Shown here: positions 17,750 through 26,000 of the stretch, piece after piece | How positions within the stretch are numbered: the first letter of the stretch is position 1 | Layout: each line of letters opens with the position of its first letter | Source of the DNA: Photobacterium alginatilyticum | GTDB lineage: Bacteria; Pseudomonadota; Gammaproteobacteria; Enterobacterales; Vibrionaceae | Direction: 5' to 3' | DNA: 64,000 bases | NCBI RefSeq assembly: GCF_009910675.1 | Contig: NZ_RSEJ01000026.1 | Coordinates: 1-64,000, forward strand | The notes under the pieces: model-generated | Database searches by the model: none | Told to the model about the DNA's origin: nothing | What the model saw: only the letters and a program-made list of their open reading frames with translations | Program-made: the position numbers and the translations under genes

Positions 17750-18149
17750 TATGCCCGGTCTCAGATTGTGAACGAACACACTATAAGGCCTTCATGCGCT
17801 AAAACCAAGCGCTATACCCGCCATGCTCCTACCAAATACTGTATTTCGGGAAAGTTTTAACGAGCCTGAGGCTGCAAGACCATTCACTTTGCCTACTCTC
17901 TACTGAGAGTCAGGATATATCTGGAAATGTATGACTAATAATCCGACATTTGGGGTAAAACTGACTGTTTTGTTATAGGCCGAAGGATAATTCGCCTAAT
18001 GGGCTGATATTCGGTTGGTTCTAAGTGTATCGAGTCACAGTCCTGGAAATAATGGTTACACCATTTGTTACTTTCTGGTAATTAAGGTACTTGTTATAAA
18101 GAAAAGATGTGTTCAGCACACCAGTCACCCGAGGAAGGTTCGCGTAGTT
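17750..18149. other. divergent intergenic region rnb / GGDEF gene
   Basis: 400 bp that must contain promoters for both genes. I see no RNA gene. An in-frame upstream TTG at 18015 could extend the GGDEF protein, but the strong GAGGAAGG at 18131-18138 points to the ATG at 18150. Confidence 0.5.
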
Positions 18150-19841
18150 ATGGTTGTAAGAGTGAAAAAGACGTTTGATCAGCTCGTGGATGTGCTGGCT
18201 CGTGAGGCAGACATGGAGCAGTGGTGCCGATGTTTGTTATCGACCTTAAGCCGTGAGCTTAAATTTAGCTATATTACACTGATGGTCGAGCAAAATTACC
18301 AGACAAAAGTGCTGTCGAGCTTAGTGGATGAAGACTTTAAGTACTACCTCACCACGCTTTCCCTTGATGACTACAACGGTGTACCGAAAAAGCTGCTGAA
18401 ACAGGCCAAAGACCAAGGGCGGTTTGTTAGCGCGTATGTTGATAAGCCGTATAAAGCGATCTGGCGAGAAAGTGATAGTGAATGGTTTCAGCTGCTATTG
18501 CCGATCACGATGCATGGTAGCAACATTGGGTTTATTTATGCAGAAACTCAGGAACCCCACTTTTTCGAAGCGAATGAAGACTACCTCAATAGCCTGTTGC
18601 TAATACTCGCATCAGATATCAGTGCCCGTGTGCTGCGAAAGGAGTCGCTCGATCACCACCTGACCCGGCGTAGTGTTGAAGCCGAGCTGGAGGTTCGGAA
18701 ACACTCAATCAGTGAATACTTGTCATTATTGAGACGTTTGCAGGAGCTGACACTGGCCTTGTCGAAAGCGAGCGATCTCGATCAGCTCTATCACGATGCC
18801 ATTATGCTGGGAAGGACGAACCTGTCCATTGACCGGATGGCGATCTTCCTGACTGACTTGAGCAAGAACACGATGCAGGGAACGTATGGCACGGATCCGG
18901 ACGGTAACCTTGTGCAGCGTTTTGATTTTACCAGCCCCATTCCGGATCACCCCTTGGTGAATGAAGCGCTGAGCCGTAAAGATCATGTCGTCGTAAAAGA
19001 AAATGCGCCCCTCTATTTTGGTACCCAGCAGGTTGGCACGGGCTGGAATGCGATGATTGCGATGTGGAACGGCGATGAATGTATCGGCTGGTTGGCGGCA
19101 GACAACCTGATAAACCAGCGTGGGTTAACCGAGCACCAGAAAGAGATACTCAAGTTGTTTGGTGTTGCATTGGGACAGCAAATAGTTATTAAACGCAACC
19201 ATGAGCAACTTACCAGCTTAAATGCTCAGCTGGAAGAGCGGGTGTTAAAGCGAACAACCGAGCTACGGGAAACCAACCGGGCACTTGGCGATGTCAACCG
19301 GCGCTTGGAACAATGGTCAATGCAGGATGGATTGACAGGCGTCGCCAACCGGCGCTTGTTTGATTTGACGCTTGCTCGCGACTGGAAGAAAGCCCTTGAG
19401 AATCAAGAGCCACTCAGTTTGATCATGATAGATGTCGATCATTTTAAGCTATTTAATGATACTTACGGACATCTGGAAGGGGATCATTGCTTAAGAAAAA
19501 TCGCTATTTCTCTGGAAAAGCTGATGGAAGCGTATAAAGAATCACTCTTTACTCGCTATGGTGGTGAGGAGTTCGCCTGTTTGTTGCCAAATACGGATAC
19601 ACAAGGAGCAAGGGCCGTCGCGGCTGAGCTGCAGGCGGCTGTTGGTCAGTTGGCACTTACCCACGAAGGTGTTGATAAAGGGAAGGTCACAATCAGTCTT
19701 GGCTACCATACGCTCACTCCAGATGGGCTATCCGAGGCTGACAGATTGATCGAGGGGGCTGATCGCGCCTTATATATGGCCAAGAAATGCGGCAGAGATC
19801 AGTTTTATCAATGGGATGAACAAAATGTAGACCCTAAATAA
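18150..19841 (+). CDS. GAF-GGDEF diguanylate cyclase (soluble)
   Basis: A 563-residue cytosolic protein. Residues about 1-160 look like a divergent GAF-type sensor (ending LLPITMHGSNIGFIYAE). A second GAF-like domain spans about 180-345 (ALSKASDLDQLYHDA to IGWLAADN). A coiled coil at about 350-390 (LNAQLEERVLKRTTEL) leads into the GGDEF domain at about 390-560, which starts DGLTGVANRRLF and has TRYGGEEF as the active-site loop and MIDVDHFKLFNDTYGH as the metal site. It should synthesise cyclic-di-GMP in response to ligands bound by the GAF regions. The I-site motif RxxD is not present (YKES at that place). The start is ATG 18150 with GAGGAAGG about 11 bases upstream. It appears monocistronic. 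Confidence 0.88.
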   Translation: MVVRVKKTFDQLVDVLAREADMEQWCRCLLSTLSRELKFSYITLMVEQNYQTKVLSSLVDEDFKYYLTTLSLDDYNGVPKKLLKQAKDQGRFVSAYVDKPYKAIWRESDSEWFQLLLPITMHGSNIGFIYAETQEPHFFEANEDYLNSLLLILASDISARVLRKESLDHHLTRRSVEAELEVRKHSISEYLSLLRRLQELTLALSKASDLDQLYHDAIMLGRTNLSIDRMAIFLTDLSKNTMQGTYGTDPDGNLVQRFDFTSPIPDHPLVNEALSRKDHVVVKENAPLYFGTQQVGTGWNAMIAMWNGDECIGWLAADNLINQRGLTEHQKEILKLFGVALGQQIVIKRNHEQLTSLNAQLEERVLKRTTELRETNRALGDVNRRLEQWSMQDGLTGVANRRLFDLTLARDWKKALENQEPLSLIMIDVDHFKLFNDTYGHLEGDHCLRKIAISLEKLMEAYKESLFTRYGGEEFACLLPNTDTQGARAVAAELQAAVGQLALTHEGVDKGKVTISLGYHTLTPDGLSEADRLIEGADRALYMAKKCGRDQFYQWDEQNVDPK

Positions 19842-20054
19842 TGTGAAACATGTTTAACTGACAAGCTTATTGTTCAATAAATAGGTTTTTGAAAGTTAAT
19901 TTGTGACAACGCTCAATTTTTTCTGGCATTTTATCGAGTAATAGCGCACAATGCGCGCCTCAAATCGTCGAGGCCCATGCTTGTGGTTGCTGTTGCAGAA
20001 CCGTTTAAAGTTAAAGGGGCCCCGCTTAAAGTTAGATTACATATTGGGATCCCA

Positions 20055-21950
20055 ATGCAAGAATCTGTTACAGAATTTCGCCAGTTAGAACTGGCCGACA
20101 CACTACTATCCGCACTTGACTCAATGGGCTTCGTTGCGCCGACCCCTATTCAGGCGGCGTCAATTCCTCTTCTACTAACTGGTACCGATGCGCTAGGTAA
20201 AGCTCAGACAGGTACTGGTAAAACAGCAGCGTTCTCTCTACCGCTACTGAACAAGCTTGACCTAGGTCAGCACAAGCCACAGGCAATCGTTATGGCTCCG
20301 ACCCGTGAGCTTGCGATTCAGGTGGCTGCAGAAATTAAAACGCTAGGCCAGAACATCAAGGGCCTGAAGGTACTGGAAATCTACGGTGGTGCATCTATCG
20401 TTGATCAGATGCGTGCGCTTAAGTCTGGTGCTCACATCGTTGTTGGTACTCCAGGTCGTGTAAAAGATCTAATTACTCGTGACCGTCTGCACCTTGACGA
20501 AGTACACACTTTTGTACTTGATGAAGCTGATGAAATGCTAAAAATGGGTTTCGTTGACGACGTTACCTGGATCATGGAGCAAGCACCAGAGTCAGCACAG
20601 CGCGTACTGTTCTCTGCAACTATGCCTCCAATGGTTAAAGAGATTGTTGACCGTTTCCTTCGCAGCCCGGCTCGTATCGACGTTGCAGGTGAAAACCGCA
20701 CTGTTTCTCAGGTAGAGCAGCAGTTCTGGGTAGTGAAAGGTGTCGAGAAAGACGAAGCAATGAGCCGTCTTCTTGAAACTCAAGAAACTGATGCGTCAAT
20801 CGTATTCGTACGTACTCGTCAAGATACCGAGCGCCTGGCTGACTGGCTATCTGCACGCGGCTTCAAAGCGGCTGCACTACACGGTGATATCCCTCAGTCG
20901 CTACGTGAGCGTACTGTTGACCATATCAAGAAAGGCGTTATCGATATCCTGGTTGCAACTGATGTTGTCGCGCGTGGTCTTGATGTGCCGCGTATTACGC
21001 ACGTATTCAACTACGATATCCCGTTCGACGTTGAGTCGTATATTCACCGCATCGGTCGTACAGGTCGTGCTGGACGTACAGGTAAAGCTATCTTGCTTGT
21101 TCGTACAAACCAGATCCGTATGCTGCGTACTATCGAGCGCGTAACTAAATCTCGCATGGAAGAAATTCAGCTTCCGCTACGTGATGCGGTTGCCGAAGCT
21201 CGTCTGAACCGTCTTGGTCAGGAGCTTGCTGCTCAGAAAGAGCAAACAAGTGTAGAAGCGTTTGTTGAGCTTGTAGAAAAGCTACAAGAAACAATCGAAG
21301 TTGATGCGGCAACGCTAGCGGCTATGCTGCTTCAGCGTCAGCAGGGTAACCGTCCGCTGTTCTACAAAGGCCCGGACCCAATGATTGCTGCTATCGAGCG
21401 TGACAAGCAGCGTCGTGAGCGTCGTCGTGACGACCGAGGTGGTGAACGCGGTGAGCGTCGTGAACGTCGTTCATACAACAATGCTGACTGGGATACTTAC
21501 CAGCTTCAGGTTGGCCGCGAGCAAGGTGTACAGGTTAAAGATATCGTTGGTGCTATTGCGAACGAACTAGGCCTGAGCAAAGAGTTCATCGGTGCTATCA
21601 AGCTAGCGCCAGAGCACACTTATGTTCAGCTTCCTAAGAAGATGACTGCAGAAGTGTCTGCTCAGCTTAAGAAGCTACGCATTCGCCAAAACGACGTGAA
21701 AGCTGTTGTTGTCGAAGGCGAGGTACTTCGTGAGCACCGTCGTGGTGGCGGTGGTGGTCGTGACGGCAACCGTGGTGGCTACCGTGGTAACCGTGATGGC
21801 AACCGTGAAGGTGGTCGTGGTCGTCGTGAAGGCGAGCGTCGCTTTGATCGCAACCGTGGTGGCGACAACCGTGGTAGCTTCCGTGGTGAACGCAACCATG
21901 GTTCAGCAGACCGTCCACGCCGTGACCGTAAGCCTCGTTACGAAGCTTAA
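20055..21950 (+). CDS. deaD: cold-shock DEAD-box RNA helicase DeaD/CsdA
   Basis: A 631-residue ATP-dependent RNA helicase that unwinds structured RNA, helps ribosome assembly in the cold and assists mRNA decay. The ordered motifs are Q motif VAPTPIQ, Walker A AQTGTGKTA, motif Ib GTPGRV, DEAD (VLDEADEML), SAT (FSATMP) and HRIGRTGRAG. Residues about 465-560 form the DbpA-type RNA-binding domain. The tail from about 560 is a basic RGG-rich tract (RRGGGGGRDGNRGGYRG), typical of CsdA. The start is ATG 20055 (MQESVTEFRQL); a frame open to 19977 upstream is probably leader. The 210-bp upstream spacer likely encodes a long cold-regulated leader. A strong terminator follows. Confidence 0.95.
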   Translation: MQESVTEFRQLELADTLLSALDSMGFVAPTPIQAASIPLLLTGTDALGKAQTGTGKTAAFSLPLLNKLDLGQHKPQAIVMAPTRELAIQVAAEIKTLGQNIKGLKVLEIYGGASIVDQMRALKSGAHIVVGTPGRVKDLITRDRLHLDEVHTFVLDEADEMLKMGFVDDVTWIMEQAPESAQRVLFSATMPPMVKEIVDRFLRSPARIDVAGENRTVSQVEQQFWVVKGVEKDEAMSRLLETQETDASIVFVRTRQDTERLADWLSARGFKAAALHGDIPQSLRERTVDHIKKGVIDILVATDVVARGLDVPRITHVFNYDIPFDVESYIHRIGRTGRAGRTGKAILLVRTNQIRMLRTIERVTKSRMEEIQLPLRDAVAEARLNRLGQELAAQKEQTSVEAFVELVEKLQETIEVDAATLAAMLLQRQQGNRPLFYKGPDPMIAAIERDKQRRERRRDDRGGERGERRERRSYNNADWDTYQLQVGREQGVQVKDIVGAIANELGLSKEFIGAIKLAPEHTYVQLPKKMTAEVSAQLKKLRIRQNDVKAVVVEGEVLREHRRGGGGGRDGNRGGYRGNRDGNREGGRGRREGERRFDRNRGGDNRGSFRGERNHGSADRPRRDRKPRYEA

Positions 21951-21969
21951 TCACTAGCGTATTAAAGAA

Positions 21970-21994
21970 AACCGGGCTTTTGGCCCGGTTTTTT
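21970..21994 (+). terminator. rho-independent terminator of deaD
   Basis: ACCGGGC (21971-21977) pairs with GCCCGGT (21983-21989), followed by TTTTT. Confidence 0.9.
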
Positions 21995-22290
21995 GTATTT
22001 GTGGAAAATGAAAGTGGCAGTTCTCCTTTTGCTAATGCTTTCGTACAGAAGATGACCCTCTCAACGCTTTAATTTCCTGGTTGTTACAAGCTGATGAAAA
22101 TAACAAGGAAATATTGTTATTTTGATTGTTTGCTAATTGTATGCAGTTAATTAGCAATAATTTTAGCTTATCAATAATTTTCATTGTTTGCATGAAATGA
22201 CTCGCAAATATATAAAACTGTCAAATCAATCGATAGTGAATTGTGCATAATTGAATGCTCATACGGATTATATTTAACATTGGTGGAGTC
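21995..22290. other. AT-rich intergenic region before the NRPS island
   Basis: About 295 bp, markedly AT-rich from 22080 on compared with the deaD side. It probably contains the promoter of the methyltransferase gene. No RNA gene was identified. The composition change marks the left edge of a likely acquired segment. Confidence 0.5.
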
Positions 22291-22896
22291 ATGAAAATTA
22301 AAGAATTCATTCAGACATTATTCGGTATGAGAGGTTTTCAGCCGGAACAAAAAACATGGGAAGAACAATATAAAAACAATCAGTGGAATCATCTTCATCA
22401 ATTAGATGAGTTAGCACACTACAATGTTATTCGTGGTTATATAAATTTCTTTAAACCTAACGCTGATATTTTAGATGTAGGTTGTGGCGAAGGTGTCCTT
22501 AATCGAGAACTGAGCTCGTCGGACTATAACTATTATAAAGGCATTGATTTTTCAGATACGGCAATAGAGAACGCCAGGTCTAACAGGGAGGATGAGAAAA
22601 CCTTCTTTGAGCAAGCCGATGCGCATGCCTACCAGCCGGATAGAAAGTACGACTGTATTGTTTTTTGTGAGAGCCTTAACTGCATAAATAACCCGGACAA
22701 GCTTGTTGAACGTTTGACAGAACACTTAAAGCCAGATGGGGTTGTCATCATATCATTGTTCAAGCAACTTTGGATTGACAAAATAATGTGGAACAAGGTT
22801 CAAACCAGTTTTGAAATTATCGACAAAACCACAGTTAAAAATGGAAAGGGAAGTGCTTGGCAATGCAAAGTGTTAAAACCTACTAATAATAGTTAA
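22291..22896 (+). CDS. class I SAM-dependent methyltransferase
   Basis: A 201-residue Rossmann-fold methyltransferase. Motif I is ILDVGCGEGVLNREL near residues 65-79, followed by the acidic post-I strand YKGIDFSDTAIENAR and motif IV-like DCIVFCESLNCI, with HLKPDGVVIISLF as motif VI. It resembles small-molecule (UbiE/UbiG-type) O- or N-methyltransferases; the substrate is unknown. The start ATG 22291 follows GGTGGAG; an in-frame ATG at 22255 lacks a site. The gene is AT-rich and lies 177 bp before the NRPS gene on the same strand, so it may tailor the peptide product, for example by methylating the acyl or amino acid part. That role is inference from position. Confidence 0.8.
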   Translation: MKIKEFIQTLFGMRGFQPEQKTWEEQYKNNQWNHLHQLDELAHYNVIRGYINFFKPNADILDVGCGEGVLNRELSSSDYNYYKGIDFSDTAIENARSNREDEKTFFEQADAHAYQPDRKYDCIVFCESLNCINNPDKLVERLTEHLKPDGVVIISLFKQLWIDKIMWNKVQTSFEIIDKTTVKNGKGSAWQCKVLKPTNNS

Positions 22897-23073
22897 AGCA
22901 TTATGGCTTCGTGCTTATCTTATATTTGTATTGGATGATGGCGTTTAAGTTTATCTGTTGCGAGGCCAATGTATTCTTTTTAATAATAACTATTAATTGC
23001 TTGACGGTATTTTTTAATTAGTGGTATTGGCGTTAATAGTTAATTTCCGGTAAAGGTAATAAAGGGAGTTGAC

Positions 23074-26000
23074 GTGAGTAAGTCGGAATTATCCAATATC
23101 AATGAACATCACCTTGATGGTGATGTCTTTCTTTTGCATCCAGCTCAAGAGACGGTTTATTTTGATCAGCAACTTCATCCTGATAACCCAATGTACAATA
23201 TCGGTGGATATCAGGTCATAGAAAACGCCTATGACCTTAAAACAATGCGTCAGGCATGGCATTATCTCTATGAGAAAGTAGATGCGCTGAGGTATTCATT
23301 GACTTCAAGCGATGATCACTTACCCCGCCAATATATCCTAGACTCTTCGTCAGACCGTGTTGCTGTGGAGTACTATGATTTTTCGGAATCGTTATCACCA
23401 CATGATTGTGCCGTACACTGGGTCCGTGAGCAGTTCGACACGCCTATGGATGTTATTAATGGTGAAAGACATCAAGTTGCCTTATTGAAAGTTGAAGAAA
23501 AGAGATACTACTTAGTCTTGCGGTTTCATCATCTCTTTATCGACGGGCTAGGTGTCTACCGCTTGTTTGAGCGGTTCCACCAGGTGTACGATTGTCTTCG
23601 TCACGATAAGTCGCTTTTGTGGCTGGACTATCTGCCTCAATATCGTGAGCAAGTCAGTAATATGCGGGAGTTTCTGGACTCTTCACGCTATCAAAGGAGC
23701 AAGGAATACTGGCAGCGATTGTTAGATAGCAACGAAGTGACTCGCCTTCCCCGGTATTATCAAGAAGCGGGTAGCGGTGAGTCTCGCTGTGAATTGGCTG
23801 CCTGCCTGTCCCGTCATCTGGAGCACTATTGTGAGGATCAGGGCATTAGCCTGCTGGCTTTGCTAACTGGCGTTGTGAGTATTTATTTCGGGCGAACTCT
23901 CGGAAAAGAAGATGTCGTGTTGGGCACCGCAGTCCATGGCCGTACCAATAAAAAGAGTCAGCAAGTAATTGGGATGTTTTCGAATATTATTCCGATGGTT
24001 TGCAATATTTTACCGGGCGAGCGTTTTAACGACTATGCCCGTCAGGTCGCCGGACAACTGACTAAAAGCTTTCGCCACAGTCGTTTCCCGGCTAGCCATA
24101 TAGCCCGCCTGTCAGATAATGAAGGCGGACACCTGTCAGACATTCATGTGCTATATGAAAAGTTTGAAAATAGCCCTCAGGGCAGCAATGTCCCTCACGG
24201 CGCGGTTCCCATCCCTGATACTGACCACTCGATGGATATTATTTCGATAAGTAGCCGGTATGATATTCAGCCACTGCAAATTCGGTTAATAGATTTCCAG
24301 AGTAATCATAAGCTTGCCCTAAGAGTTAACTACCTCAACCAATGTTTTGATCATCAGGAGATAGCCCAGTTTATCTCTAGAGTGATCAACATGCTTAAAG
24401 TCGTCGTGGCTGACGAAAATGTCAGGGTTGAAGATATCCCCTTGCTACTCAATTCTGATATTGAGTTTGAGCTTAACAAACAGCCGCTGGTAACGGGGGC
24501 ATTGCATCAGTATTACTGTCTGCACCAACTTGTCGAGTGTCATGCGAAGGCGACGCCAATGAATACAGCTTTGATTGTCGAGGGGGAGCGTCTTTCATAT
24601 GATGAGCTGAATAAAAAAGCCAATCAGTTGGCAAGACGGATCAGAGATACGTATCAAGCAGCAGGCGAACCACTATCACCCGATACCTTGATAGGCCTTT
24701 GCATTGAGCGCAGTATCGACATGGTAGTGAGTATACTGGCTGTGCTCAAGGCCGGCGGTGCCTATTTGCCAATCGACCCTAAAGCGCCGGTTGAGCGTAC
24801 CCAGTTCATGCTCGAAGATGCCCGGACCGCCCTGGTGCTAACCCAACGAATCCAGTTTGGCAGACTGGATGGTATCATTTCTTCGCTTAATCACCCGCCG
24901 CTGCTGATTGCGGTTGATGACGTCACTGGCTGTGAATTTTCCGATGATAATTTATCTTCTAAGGTCAATAGCTCTCATCTTGCTTACGTAATTTATACCT
25001 CTGGGACTTCAGGGCAGCCAAAAGGCGTGTTGCAAACCCACCAGAATGTTATGCGCTTGTTTGAAGCAACAAGGAATGACTACCAGTTCAATGCTGATGA
25101 TGTCTGGGTTTTATATCATGCTTACACGTTTGACTTCAGCGTTTGGGAACTATGGGGAGCGTTATTAAACGGTGGTGCCTTGTTCATTCCGACGGCAGGT
25201 ATGGTTCGCGATTTACCGGCTTTTATTGAGGCCTGTGCGCAGTATCAGGTGTCGGTTCTTAACCAGACGCCAGCTGCTTTTTACTCGTTTGCCGGGCAGG
25301 TAACGCGGTCTAGCTTACTATGGCCACAACTGCGGTATGTGATTTTTGGCGGAGATAAGCTCAACCTTGCACAGTTAGTCCCGTGGTGGCAGCAATACGG
25401 CGACAAGCACCCACAGCTCGTCAATATGTATGGTATTACCGAAACGACAGTTCATGTTACCTATAAACCATTGCGTTTAAGCGATGTCCACGGGGTATCA
25501 CATATTGGCCGCCCGCTCCTGGACATGCGTTGTTATGTCCTTGACGACAACTTGCAGCCCGTCCCGCCGGGTACGCCGGGCGAGCTCTATGTCGGCGGAG
25601 CCGGTGTAGCCAGAGGTTACCTGAACCGGCCGGCGTTAACGGCCGAGCGGTTTGTCGAGAATCCATACGCAACCGGGCAGGAACGCCGTTTGGGTTATGA
25701 TCGGATCTACAAATCGGGCGATCTGGTTCGCAGGCTGTCTGACGGCAATCTTGCGTATCTGGGGCGAAATGATTTTCAGGTGAAGATCCGAGGATATCGT
25801 ATTGAGCTGGGAGAAGTTGAGGCGGCTCTGGTCGCCTTGCCTGAGATCACGCAGGCGGTGGTTATCGACCGTGAACGTGACGGACACAAATATCTGGCGG
25901 CCTATTTGGTCTTTGAACCTTCGTGTTTACAGAACGCTGTTGAGCTGCAAGTTACGTTGGCCACTGTACTTCCCGACTATATGATACCGGCCACTTTCTC

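Noticed and set aside
21667..21957. Antisense and alternate-frame ORFs in the 3' end of deaD
   Set aside because: They are low-complexity His/Thr- or Val-rich translations of the RGG-coding repeat in the wrong frame.
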